A stretch of DNA of 64,000 nt from Berkiella sp050247135 (GTDB lineage Bacteria > Pseudomonadota > Gammaproteobacteria > Berkiellales > Berkiellaceae). Positions 36,495 through 44,920 of this stretch are shown piece after piece (the first letter of the stretch is position 1; the number at the start of each line of letters is the position of its first letter). The notes under the pieces are model-generated. The model saw nothing but the letters and a program-made list of their open reading frames with translations. It made no database searches and was not told where the DNA came from. The stretch covers positions 1 to 64,000 of the forward strand of contig JBFWUT010000010.1 in NCBI GenBank assembly GCA_050247135.1. Direction: 5' to 3'. The translations under genes were made by a program, and so were the position numbers.

Positions 36495-37343
36495 GTGCTA
36501 AACAAACTCATGCAAGAAGTCGCATTACGTCAGGATGTACTTGATAGCTTTCTAGTACTTCAAAGCACACTACAAGAATTGTGCAATGCAGTGATAAGGG
36601 AACCCGAACTCGTTGCCTGGGTTCAAGAAGAGTCACAAAATACCCTTTTTGTAGGCAATTTAACCGCCAGAGAAAAGGCCACTTTGATCTTTAAGCAGTT
36701 GGAATACCAAAGCCTACAGGCCCCCCGAGAAATTATCGTATTACCTGGGTTCATAGGTGCATCCTTATCGACTTTAGATAAGGTGATGGCAGTAAACGAG
36801 GCTAAAGATCAGTTCAAAAAAAGCATGCTTGCTCTAAAAGCCAACGTAAAACCTACAAATCTCACTAATGCGATGGCGGAAATGGGAATGGCGCGCCTTC
36901 ATTTAAAGCAGTGTTATCGTAAAATTCCCATCCTTAAGTGTGCCCCTCAAAAAATGAGCTGGACCTGGGCTCATACCAAATCAATTAAACGAATTAGCAT
37001 TGCCAAAGCTAGTGAATTGTTATTAAAAAAGGGGGAAGATCTTGGCATACAAATTCAACTGCAAAAACTAAATAGCCTATCCCCTAATGAGCAACTGGCT
37101 ATTGTGCAAGAATTGGCTCCTCATTTACGCGCTAATATCGTATTAAGCGATGAGAATGCCACGCGATTGATGATTAAAGGCCCTGTCCCTATATTCTTCC
37201 CTTGTAGCCTTGAAACGCCGTACCCAGCTTTTAAAGTACCTCTAAAAAAGACTTTACGAGACGAGAAGCGCTCTATCCGCAACGATGTCAGACTTGACCC
37301 AATGCCATTCTTGCCGGCCATTCGAGCACACCGTTATACTTAA
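36495..37343 (+). CDS. Tus-like DNA replication terminus site-binding protein
   Basis: Tus binds Ter sites and blocks replication forks from one direction. This 282-residue protein is close to Tus length (309). A block at 135-167 aligns by hand with the E. coli Tus core: Y141-R142, Leu147, Pro151, Met154, W156-x-W158-A159, Ile164-Lys165 against Tus Y156-R157, L162, P165, L168, F170-x-W172-A173, I178-K179. It is followed by LMIKGPVPIF (Tus LKIKRPVKVQ) and a matching C-terminal strand. In this alignment the Tus lock residues F140 and H144 have no clear counterpart. Start GTG 36495 is weakly supported; ATG 36510 is the alternative. It overlaps the rhomboid gene by 4 bp, convergently. Confidence 0.75.
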   Translation: MLNKLMQEVALRQDVLDSFLVLQSTLQELCNAVIREPELVAWVQEESQNTLFVGNLTAREKATLIFKQLEYQSLQAPREIIVLPGFIGASLSTLDKVMAVNEAKDQFKKSMLALKANVKPTNLTNAMAEMGMARLHLKQCYRKIPILKCAPQKMSWTWAHTKSIKRISIAKASELLLKKGEDLGIQIQLQKLNSLSPNEQLAIVQELAPHLRANIVLSDENATRLMIKGPVPIFFPCSLETPYPAFKVPLKKTLRDEKRSIRNDVRLDPMPFLPAIRAHRYT

Positions 37344-38845
37344 TTATTTGAAGAATGCAGCGTTCGAGCTTGTTTTGCCGATTCTGTGTGAGGAAAAAGT
37401 TGCAACATAGAGGAAAGCAATCTATCCGATTGTGTTTTATTGTTTTTGTTGAGATACCCTTGCGCAAGCATCCACTGTTCTTTTGCTAACTCCTCCGCCA
37501 AGTTGCCTTGTGGATCATTTTTGATCAACAAATTCAAGATTTTTTCAGCATCATCCCAATAACCTCCATTGCGAAATCGCTGCAATAACGGTAAATAGAT
37601 ATTAGCATTAAAAATCATGGCGGGTTTGGCCATCGCTTGATAATGTTTAAATACTTGATTAATCATGGCCGTGGTTGATTGTGACTCGTCTTTTAAAGCA
37701 AATATTTTTAATACGATATTATGATAATCTTCTGTTTGCGGAGCCTTTTTTAATAGATTAAACAACTGAAAATAGATCTCTCGATTATTGGGGTATTCTT
37801 CTAATAATTGATTCAATATTTGTTGACCCGCTTCATAATTTGACAAGGAGATCTGATTAACAGCCTCATTAAATCTCTTATTAAAAAGATTCGGGCGCTT
37901 GTTTTCTTTGAATATAATGGGTTCAACTCGCTTTGCAGGGTAAAAGGTCCATCTTAAAATTAATCCCATTAATGCACCACTTAATAGACCTCCAACCTGG
38001 GGAAACAAATTAATCGCATTCAATGAACCGATTATCAGCAGACCAAGTTGTAATATAATCCAAACAGGGAACAGTAATTGGCTAGAAAAATTAACATGTT
38101 TAAAGGTTTTGCCATGAAGATAATTAAAGCGCAATGACGAATTTCCATTTAAAGTTGCAGCCATTGCCACTAACCCAGCAACTGCTCCCCCCGCACACAA
38201 AATAGGCATAGAGGAAAAAGGCATCAATAAACAATAGGCTGAGAGGGTAAAAACACCACACAGACAATATCCAACAATTATTGCCGCCATACCTAAAATA
38301 GATTCCAGCAATATACCCACACTGACTAAAAAAATAAGATTAATAAATAACTGCACTATGTCAGCATTCATGAAAAGACTAGCGATGGCAGTAGCTACCG
38401 TGGGAGTAGCTGAGGTAAAGGCCAAGGTATCGATGCTATCTTTTTTTAATAATCGTAAATACTCGCGACGGCGCTCTTGCCACTTAATGTAATATAAACT
38501 GTTATCAGGAAGACATTGATTGTTATTGAGACATTCTTGAAATAAAGGATCATACCGCTGCATCCAATATAATTCTTGCGTCGAGATCATCCCTTCCGTA
38601 ATTTCCATAAAGCGACTATAACTATTATTGACAGCGAGATATCGCTGCAAATAGCGAACGTACAATGGGAATTCGATTTTATCGAGAGAAGATTTAAAAT
38701 AGTATTCAGTCGCTTTATTACGATAGCTAATATCATTGTATTCAAAAAATGCAAACGCCAGCAGGTTAAACCCCACTAGTATAAATAAACCCAGTGGCAT
38801 GTATTTCCACCGTGGTTTGCTTATCGTTGGTTGCGACAAGAACAT
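37340..38845 (-). CDS. Catalytically inactive rhomboid-like membrane protein with TPR-like tail
   Basis: Residues 1-35 contain a first membrane helix, followed by a long periplasmic insertion (about 36-140) and a six-helix rhomboid core (about 145-300). The fold signatures are present, but active-site residues are replaced: the catalytic-Ser motif GASGAIFGL reads CAGGAVAGL, with Gly219 instead of Ser; the catalytic His of the last helix (AHVGG) is Gln283 (FPQVGG); and the TM2 His is Gln165, while Asn169 of the HxxxN motif is kept. The cytoplasmic tail (about 315-501) is made of helical TPR-like repeats. It is therefore probably a pseudoprotease acting as a membrane adaptor; no known partner is visible. 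Confidence 0.78.
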   Translation of the reverse strand: MFLSQPTISKPRWKYMPLGLFILVGFNLLAFAFFEYNDISYRNKATEYYFKSSLDKIEFPLYVRYLQRYLAVNNSYSRFMEITEGMISTQELYWMQRYDPLFQECLNNNQCLPDNSLYYIKWQERRREYLRLLKKDSIDTLAFTSATPTVATAIASLFMNADIVQLFINLIFLVSVGILLESILGMAAIIVGYCLCGVFTLSAYCLLMPFSSMPILCAGGAVAGLVAMAATLNGNSSLRFNYLHGKTFKHVNFSSQLLFPVWIILQLGLLIIGSLNAINLFPQVGGLLSGALMGLILRWTFYPAKRVEPIIFKENKRPNLFNKRFNEAVNQISLSNYEAGQQILNQLLEEYPNNREIYFQLFNLLKKAPQTEDYHNIVLKIFALKDESQSTTAMINQVFKHYQAMAKPAMIFNANIYLPLLQRFRNGGYWDDAEKILNLLIKNDPQGNLAEELAKEQWMLAQGYLNKNNKTQSDRLLSSMLQLFPHTESAKQARTLHSSNN

Positions 38846-38975
38846 GCATCACACGCTTAGTTATTCTTATAAACTATTTAATTATAGTGGGTTTACTCCT
38901 TTTGGTCATATCTATCACGTGTAATAGCACTTCTTGACCCGTTCAGAGTTTTTGCATGATTTGTAGAGATCGGCC

Positions 38976-40061
38976 TTAACGATTCTTTTTACTTGGCGCC
39001 GCGCGAGAATATTGCGAAGGCCAGGTTATTTCTTGATTTAACTCGCGCGCTGCAGTCAACGGGAAATAAGGATTTCGCAACATTTCACGTGCTAACAACA
39101 CGATATCGGCCTGTTGGGTACGAATGATATGATCAGCTTGTGCGGGTGACATAATCATTCCCACTGCGCCGGTGGCTATTTTAGCTTCTCTTTTGATTCG
39201 CTCAGCAAAAGCCGTTTGATAACCGGGGCCTGCAGGAATAAAAACAGAGCCTGCATTCCCTCCACTTGAGCAATCGACTAAATCCACTCCCTTTTCTTTA
39301 AGCTCTTTGCTTAATTGAACGGAATCTTCAATATCCCAACCTTTTTCTACCCAGTCTGTTGCTGAGATCCGCACCATAAGTGGATAATCATCTGGCCAGA
39401 CTTCACGAACAGCAGTGACGACTTCCAATAAAAAGCGAGTACGATTTTCAAAGCTGCCACCATAATTATCTTTGCGCAAATTGCTAAGGGGCGATAAAAA
39501 TTCATGAAACAAATAACCGTGGGCACTGTGTATTTCTAATACTTTAAAATCGGCTTCTAGGGCCCGCTTAGTGGCTTGAACAAATGCTTTGATAATGCTC
39601 TGAATTTCACCTACCGACAGCTCAAGAGGCACCAAGGAATCGGAAGTAAAAGGAATGGCAGATGGCGCAACCACTTGCCAACCTCCCATCTCTTTTTCAA
39701 TCTTATCTCCGCCTTCCCAGGGGCGGTTGGTGCTGCCTTTTCGTCCTGAATGGGCTAATTGGATCCCAGGAACGGCACCTTGTGCGCTAATAAAGTTGGC
39801 AATTCGAGTCAGAAAATCAATGTGATCATCAGACCATATTCCGAGATCATAAGGGGAAATGCGGCCTTTGGGTGTGACGGCAGTCGCTTCGGTAAAAACC
39901 AATGCGGCTCCTCCGACTGCGCGTGATCCTAAGTGAACCAAGTGCCAATCACTGGCAAAACCATCGATAGAGGAGTATTGGCACATGGGAGAAACCGCTA
40001 TGCGGTTTTTGAGAGTCACGCTTTTTAATTGTAGTGGCGAAAAAAGCTGCAAATCATCCAT
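38976..40061 (-). CDS. Old yellow enzyme family NADH:flavin oxidoreductase
   Basis: An FMN-dependent ene-reductase of the YqjM/NamA (thermophilic-like) class, which reduces activated C=C bonds. Motifs: LKNRIAVSPMCQYS (with the conserved Cys), DWHLVHLGSRAVGGAALVFTEATAV, LAHSGRKGS, the HSAHGYLFHEFLSPLSN substrate/FMN segment and the C-terminal GAVGMIMSP phosphate-binding loop. Starts are ambiguous: TTG 40067 lies closer to the AAGGAG site, but ATG 40061 gives the usual N-terminus, so I use the ATG. It is 26 bp after the EamA gene on the same strand and may be co-transcribed. Confidence 0.92.
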   Translation of the reverse strand: MDDLQLFSPLQLKSVTLKNRIAVSPMCQYSSIDGFASDWHLVHLGSRAVGGAALVFTEATAVTPKGRISPYDLGIWSDDHIDFLTRIANFISAQGAVPGIQLAHSGRKGSTNRPWEGGDKIEKEMGGWQVVAPSAIPFTSDSLVPLELSVGEIQSIIKAFVQATKRALEADFKVLEIHSAHGYLFHEFLSPLSNLRKDNYGGSFENRTRFLLEVVTAVREVWPDDYPLMVRISATDWVEKGWDIEDSVQLSKELKEKGVDLVDCSSGGNAGSVFIPAGPGYQTAFAERIKREAKIATGAVGMIMSPAQADHIIRTQQADIVLLAREMLRNPYFPLTAARELNQEITWPSQYSRAAPSKKNR

Positions 40062-40087
40062 GATCAAAAGTACTCCTTTAGCTTAAC

Positions 40088-41026
40088 TTATACTGCAGCA
40101 GAGATCTGAGGCTGTGATCCTTTTAAAACAAAAACGCGTCTTAAGAGCCCTTTGAAACTTGCCGAATCCAGGCCACTGATAAAGACACCTAATGAGGCAA
40201 GGGCGCAAGCAATACACAGGCTTAATGTTAATGGCTCCTTACCAAAAGCCACGAGTAATGCCATAGCCGCAATTCGCGCAACATAGGTAATGGTGCTTAA
40301 CAGATACACATCACCAAACTTTACACCGTAGTCCCACAATTGATAGGCAATCCCAGCACCGCTTAAACCGGTGACGACTGCCAAAGATCCTTGCGTCATG
40401 GAAGGCATCACAAAAGTTTCGAATTTAAGGTGTAATCCCAAGCAAACAAGAGCACCTAATCCGCAGTACATGCCAATCATTTCAGTGGGCACTTCTTTGT
40501 AGTAGCGGGAAAATGCTGAGTACCCACCCCACATGATGGCGCCAAGTAAGGCTAACACATAGCCGACACAATGCTTGATATTCAAGCCATTCATGCTCAC
40601 TTCATGGTGCATCAAGACGTAGATCCCCAATAGACCAAGCAAAGCGCCGATCACGTGCTGAGGAGTAAAACGCTCTTTGGGCAACATGCTGGTAAAGGCC
40701 ACCGCCAAGCACGGCCACAAATAGTCGATTAAGTCGACATGAGCAATCGGTGCCTGTTGCGCGCCAAAGATATAGGCAAAATCACTGCCGCAAATGCCGA
40801 CAAGACCAATGAGCCAGATCAAGGCCGGTTGCCCCAAGACAGTGTGCCAAGCCCTGCGCACAGTCAAGCGTACTGCCGTTAAGGCAAACGAACTGGCGAA
40901 GATGATGGCTAAGAGTTCAAAGATAGGCAAGCCATTGACTTCGGAGATCAATAAAGGCTCAACCGTCCACATAAAGAGAGCGCCCAACCCAAAACAGGTG
41001 GCGCGCCTAACAGTAAGATCATGCAA
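40088..41026 (-). CDS. EamA/DMT family exporter (YddG-like)
   Basis: An inner-membrane drug/metabolite transporter with ten predicted helices in 312 residues and two EamA halves. Resemblance to the aromatic amino acid exporter YddG is seen in the N-terminal LGALFMWTVEPLLISEV and in GGYSAFSRYYK, but the substrate is not provable. It is upstream of the old-yellow-enzyme gene on the same strand. The 268-bp upstream gap (41027-41294) to the divergent 129-residue gene contains no clear gene or strong promoter match that I can support. Confidence 0.83.
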   Translation of the reverse strand: MHDLTVRRATCFGLGALFMWTVEPLLISEVNGLPIFELLAIIFASSFALTAVRLTVRRAWHTVLGQPALIWLIGLVGICGSDFAYIFGAQQAPIAHVDLIDYLWPCLAVAFTSMLPKERFTPQHVIGALLGLLGIYVLMHHEVSMNGLNIKHCVGYVLALLGAIMWGGYSAFSRYYKEVPTEMIGMYCGLGALVCLGLHLKFETFVMPSMTQGSLAVVTGLSGAGIAYQLWDYGVKFGDVYLLSTITYVARIAAMALLVAFGKEPLTLSLCIACALASLGVFISGLDSASFKGLLRRVFVLKGSQPQISAAV

Positions 41027-41294
41027 TTTCGTATCCTCTTTAAAGAGTATGCGTTATTTTTACATGGGGTTTGATTGGATTTGAGATTGGAATAACCAAT
41101 TTTGAATTGCATGCCTCACATCGCCCCATGACCACAAAGCGTATCCTGCTTTGCTACGCATAACTTAATGATATAGGGGGTGTGGGTCAAGAATTTTTAT
41201 ATAAGTTAGACGAATTGCACTACATCTGGTACTAGTTAAGCGACAAACGGTAGCTTACACTTAAATGACTTTCTAGGATCCAAGGAGGGACTTC

Positions 41295-41684
41295 ATGAAC
41301 TATTCCATTTTCTGGGCACGCTTATTAGGTCTTTATATCGTCATTTTGTACGCAGGGATGTTCTTCCATTTTAAGCATTTTCAAACCCTTGCTGGCCAGA
41401 TGACCCAAAATCCTGTCTTACTCATGGTCATGGGAATGTTCACCCTCTTCTTGGGCTTAACGATTGTTCTGAGTCATAGAACTTGGCGTGGCTGGCCCAT
41501 TTTAATCACCCTTATCGGCTATTTAGTGGTAGCTAAAGGGATTATGTTGCTGTTCTTTCCTGAATGGGTTCATAAAGTTGTCACAGCATGGCAGGGTTAT
41601 AACATCTATATTGCCGTTGTGCCTGGACTTGTTCTCGGACTCATCTTATTAATTTGTGGCTTTGTGGTTAAACGTCGTCTCTAA
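41295..41684 (+). CDS. Small four-helix inner-membrane protein
   Basis: This 129-residue protein is almost wholly membrane-embedded: helices about 7-25, 40-60, 68-88 and 103-125, separated by short loops (HFKHFQ, SHRTWRG, FPEWVHK). I do not recognise a named family. A strong AAGGAGG ribosome-binding site precedes ATG 41295. It is alone on its strand and followed by a hairpin. Confidence 0.72.
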   Translation: MNYSIFWARLLGLYIVILYAGMFFHFKHFQTLAGQMTQNPVLLMVMGMFTLFLGLTIVLSHRTWRGWPILITLIGYLVVAKGIMLLFFPEWVHKVVTAWQGYNIYIAVVPGLVLGLILLICGFVVKRRL

Positions 41685-41706
41685 CCTCCCCTCTACTTTT
41701 CTCAAT

Positions 41707-41734
41707 GACTAACAGGATTTTAACCCTGTTAGTC
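41707..41734 (+). terminator. Hairpin after the small membrane protein gene
   Basis: GACTAACAGG (41707-41716) and CCTGTTAGTC (41725-41734) form a perfect 10-bp stem with an 8-base loop, 22 bases after the stop at 41684. It lies directly before the -35 box of the next promoter. Confidence 0.65.
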
Positions 41735-41763
41735 TTGACACAAATGATAAGCGCACTTACTAT
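41735..41763 (+). promoter_or_regulatory. Near-consensus sigma70 promoter of the EVE-marR pair
   Basis: TTGACA (41735-41740, consensus -35) and TACTAT (41758-41763) are separated by 17 bases, 36 bases before the EVE gene ATG. The MarR regulator encoded downstream is a candidate for autoregulation here, but no clear inverted repeat was found over it. Confidence 0.7.
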
Positions 41764-41798
41764 TTTCGCATTAGCTATCAATGATGCGAGGTATTCTC

Positions 41799-42245
41799 AT
41801 GAGGCAATGTTGGATAGGCACGGTTTCTAAAGAGCATGTACAGCGGGGTCAGGCAGGAGGCTTTGCCCAGGTGTGCCATGGTAAATTAGGTCCACTCAAG
41901 CGCATGAAACCAGGAGATTTTCTGATCTATTATTCTCCAAACAAACAGTTTGGCGAAAAGACCCCTTACCAATGCTTTAGTGCATTAGGCGTCATTCAAG
42001 AAGGCGAACCCTATGCTGTTAAAATGAGCGAAGATTTTATTCCCTATCGCATCAATGTCCAATATTTAAACACCCAAGATACCCCCATTAGGCCGTTACT
42101 ACCTCAGTTATCTTTTATAAAAGATAAAACCAAATGGGGCGCAGCCTTTCGCTTTGGGATTTTAAAAATACCGTGTGAAGATTTTAAAATTATCGCAACT
42201 GCAATGGGGATAACCAATGAAGAAATCAATGAACTTTGGCTTTAA
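41799..42245 (+). CDS. EVE domain protein
   Basis: EVE domains have a PUA-like fold that reads modified nucleotides. The 148-residue protein is essentially a single EVE domain (CWIGTVSKEHVQRG, KRMKPGDFLIYYSP, CFSALGVI, WGAAFRFGILKIP). ATG 41799 is chosen because GAGG sits 7 bases upstream. Its 3' end overlaps the marR gene by 29 bp, so the two are coupled. A stand-alone EVE protein with a MarR regulator suggests a stress or nucleic-acid-surveillance role; this is inference. Confidence 0.85.
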   Translation: MRQCWIGTVSKEHVQRGQAGGFAQVCHGKLGPLKRMKPGDFLIYYSPNKQFGEKTPYQCFSALGVIQEGEPYAVKMSEDFIPYRINVQYLNTQDTPIRPLLPQLSFIKDKTKWGAAFRFGILKIPCEDFKIIATAMGITNEEINELWL

Positions 42246-42669
42246 ACGCAAAGAGGACAGCCCCGGATTTTTATTATGGCAATTAACCAATCAGTGGCAG
42301 CAGCAACAAAGAAAAGCGCTTGAACCTTTGGGCCTCACCCATGCACAATTTGTGGCATTAGCTGGCATTTTGTGGCTTTCTAATACGTCTGAATATGGAC
42401 CTTCACAAAATCAAGTCGCCGACTTTACGCAGATAGATAAGATGATGATGTCAGATGTAGTAAAAATTTTACTACAAAAAAAACTAATTGAGCGCCACCG
42501 CAACCCTGGGGATGGAAGGGCATATTGCTTAAATTTAACAATAAAAGGACACAATGTAACTCTTAAAGCTATACCACTAGTTGAGGAGGTCGATGCTCAA
42601 TTTTTCAAATCTCAAACAAAATTCCTGAATGAATTTGTTAATATTCTCTCTAACAGGCTGCGCACCTGA
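42217..42669 (+). CDS. MarR family transcriptional regulator
   Basis: A winged-helix repressor of 150 residues: N-terminal dimer helix (FLLWQLTNQWQQQQRKALEPLGLTHAQFVALAGI), recognition helix region (QNQVADFTQIDKMMMSDVVKILLQKKLIERHRNPGDGRAYCLNLT) and the C-terminal dimer helix. The DGRAY wing matches the family D-x-R motif. A ribosome-binding stretch (GGGGAT) lies inside the EVE gene ahead of ATG 42217; ATG 42229 is a less likely alternative. The natural target is likely its own promoter at 41735. Confidence 0.88.
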   Translation: MKKSMNFGFKRKEDSPGFLLWQLTNQWQQQQRKALEPLGLTHAQFVALAGILWLSNTSEYGPSQNQVADFTQIDKMMMSDVVKILLQKKLIERHRNPGDGRAYCLNLTIKGHNVTLKAIPLVEEVDAQFFKSQTKFLNEFVNILSNRLRT

Positions 42670-42713
42670 TTTATTCAATGCCATCTTCAAACAGTGAAAT
42701 TACACATAGAAGA

Positions 42714-42751
42714 ATAGAGTGATTTGAATACAACACATCCCCTCACTCTAT
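42714..42751. terminator. Hairpin between marR and the methyltransferase gene
   Basis: ATAGAGTGA (42714-42722) and TCACTCTAT (42743-42751) are perfect 9-bp arms with a 20-base loop, in the 169-bp gap between convergent genes. Nothing else was seen in this gap. Confidence 0.5.
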
Positions 42752-42838
42752 CAGATTATCTAAAAATATACCTATATGATTTACTAACAGAGAACTGATA
42801 TATAAAATGGATAACTATCATATCTCCATTTTTTGGCA

Positions 42839-43663
42839 TTATAGCGCATCAAGAGGTTTCTTACCTACAACTAAGCAGCTTTGATAAAAACCAAAAACAC
42901 CTTTATCATCATTGATTAATCGATGCATCTCTTGAGCACGCTTGTGCCACTCGTCCTGACTCATGCCATGATCGATAGCATATTGCTTGTAACCTTCCAT
43001 CGCAGCTCCCGCTAGCAATTGCTTTTGCTCTTGAGTATAGAGCAGCGGTTGATGCAACATGGCAAATTGAATATCAAAACCGACACTTTTCATTTGCGTG
43101 TAGAGTTTCATGCCAAAATTTCCATCACGAGCCTCCCCTTCTTTTTCGAGCGGCAAACGCTCACCCAATCGTTCACTGCCCCAACCACTGATGGGAGGAT
43201 AGGAGTAGGCAGCACTCACAATACCTTCTTCTGCAACAAACAGCCCCTCTTTAGGTAATTTGTCATAGACTTTTTGGATAATCTGAGTAGGATTTTTCAA
43301 GTGATGAAGTATAAAACGACAATAGATGAGATCAAAAGTTTCCTTTAATTGCGCAATGTCATAAGCTGAAAGTACTTTAAAAGTTAACCACGGCGGGCAT
43401 ACTCTTTGAGTTAATTCGATGGTAGCATTGATCTGATTTTCATTGTTATCAATGGCTAACACGCTACCTTGTGGCCCGACTTGCTCTGCTAACCACACAC
43501 TCATAGCACCACGGCCACACCCTATATCCAACACACGCATACCCGGCTTTAGGCCAGCTGCTAGCAATTGTTGTTGGGTATTAGGGTTAAACATCACATC
43601 TAAAATATCTAAACCTTCTTGACCTTTAGGACCAATATCGAACTCATATTTTTCATCACTCAT
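42839..43663 (-). CDS. Class I SAM-dependent methyltransferase
   Basis: A 274-residue methyltransferase with motif I VLDIGCGRGAMS (about 44-55), motif II acidic residue in VLAIDNNENQ, and FDLIYCRFILHHLKNP (motif post-II). The C-terminal half is typical of small-molecule methyltransferases. ATG 43663, with AGGAAA upstream, is preferred to an overlapping upstream start that would run into the preceding gene. It is the third gene of a minus-strand set (Cys-rich membrane protein, transporter, methyltransferase). Substrate is unknown. Confidence 0.88.
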   Translation of the reverse strand: MSDEKYEFDIGPKGQEGLDILDVMFNPNTQQQLLAAGLKPGMRVLDIGCGRGAMSVWLAEQVGPQGSVLAIDNNENQINATIELTQRVCPPWLTFKVLSAYDIAQLKETFDLIYCRFILHHLKNPTQIIQKVYDKLPKEGLFVAEEGIVSAAYSYPPISGWGSERLGERLPLEKEGEARDGNFGMKLYTQMKSVGFDIQFAMLHQPLLYTQEQKQLLAGAAMEGYKQYAIDHGMSQDEWHKRAQEMHRLINDDKGVFGFYQSCLVVGKKPLDAL

Positions 43664-43682
43664 GAGACATTTCCTATGTACA

Positions 43683-44912
43683 TCATTCCGCTGGGATCCC
43701 AAGCAATACCACCAAAGCCATTAATATCAACAAACCAAAATACAGTATGGATTTAATCAATTTATGCTTTATTTTTTTCACACGATGGATGGTAAGAAGC
43801 GTTATAAAGAGCTGAATACAATAATAAAATGCAAATGCTTTGGAAGCAATGGATATAATTTCAAAAATATCAGTTGTCCAGGTGAGAACACAAGAACATG
43901 TCGTTGTGAGCAAATAAGCATTATTAATCGAGATTTTCTTTAAAAAGGCTTCTGTCAGCAAACCGGCTGCACCAATAGTATCCGCCACTGCCGCACTGAA
44001 TTGACTCATCATGGCAGCGACCAATATTAACAGAGGAAGGCTAACAGCAACTTTGCCTGATACAGAAATGATCAGTGTTTCATCAACCTTGGATAAATTA
44101 CCAATGATTGGCATGGCTACCAAAATAAACAATACATAAATGATGCCTGAAATAATTTGCGCATGCTTCATTGAAAGCGTTCTGGTATCAGCATCATATT
44201 TTTCACCTAAATATCGCGATGTTTCAAACCCTTGCACAATAATAACCAGCCCTAATACTTTTTTTATTCCGTTCCAAAGAGATCCATCTGGCTTTTGAAA
44301 TGATTCTATTCCCTGCCCTAACAAAAGATTAACATCATAAATTAAGTAACCTACTATCATAGCAGCAATAATGGCAAGTTTTGTGTTCACGCAAAATATC
44401 TCAAACAACTCAAGTCTGGATAATCCACGAAACTTGCCGGCCAAAGCAATAAATATTAAAATGAAAGTAGTTATCACATTAACCATAAAGGGGGTTTTGT
44501 AACCAATTGCTTGCAATACAAAGGCACTTAGCAATTTTAAATAAAAAGTAACAGAAATGACGTAAGCAACCCCTAAAGCTGGTCTTGATAGCAGTCGCGC
44601 ACGAAAGAGCCATACGGATGTTTTATCATCATCCTTAGCAGGTTCAGAATATGAAATGTTAAGTCGCATACTACTGCCAAGAGCATAAGCGACAATCACT
44701 ATCCCAATCATGATCCAAACGGCATATTTACCGCCAACCAACATCAGTAACGGTGCAGATACTAGAAATCCGCTACCAATAATGGATGCTAGAGGCGTTA
44801 CCGTTGCATGCCACATGCTTGACTGTCGAATATTTTTTGAAAACAAAATCCCAACAAGCACTAATGCAATAGTGATAATAATAATATTATTAACTATCGC
44901 ATACATTTGCAT
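43683..44912 (-). CDS. Multi-pass membrane transporter, APC-like
   Basis: The 409-residue protein is almost entirely hydrophobic, with about 10-12 helices. SIIGSGFLVSAPLLML near the N-terminus resembles the unwound first helix of amino acid-polyamine-cation (APC) fold transporters (G-S-G-F), and VQGFETSRYLGEKYD resembles the corresponding sixth-helix loop. I cannot name a specific family or substrate. The gene begins 8 bp after the Cys-rich membrane protein gene and ends 19 bp before the methyltransferase gene, so the three are probably one operon. Confidence 0.65.
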   Translation of the reverse strand: MQMYAIVNNIIIITIALVLVGILFSKNIRQSSMWHATVTPLASIIGSGFLVSAPLLMLVGGKYAVWIMIGIVIVAYALGSSMRLNISYSEPAKDDDKTSVWLFRARLLSRPALGVAYVISVTFYLKLLSAFVLQAIGYKTPFMVNVITTFILIFIALAGKFRGLSRLELFEIFCVNTKLAIIAAMIVGYLIYDVNLLLGQGIESFQKPDGSLWNGIKKVLGLVIIVQGFETSRYLGEKYDADTRTLSMKHAQIISGIIYVLFILVAMPIIGNLSKVDETLIISVSGKVAVSLPLLILVAAMMSQFSAAVADTIGAAGLLTEAFLKKISINNAYLLTTTCSCVLTWTTDIFEIISIASKAFAFYYCIQLFITLLTIHRVKKIKHKLIKSILYFGLLILMALVVLLGIPAE

Positions 44913-44920
44913 GGTTGCTC

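Noticed and set aside
38046..38055. AGTTGTAATA about 0.7 kb from the Tus-like gene as a Ter site
   Set aside because: Only the 7-base core resembles Ter and it is in coding sequence for the rhomboid-like protein; flanks do not match.
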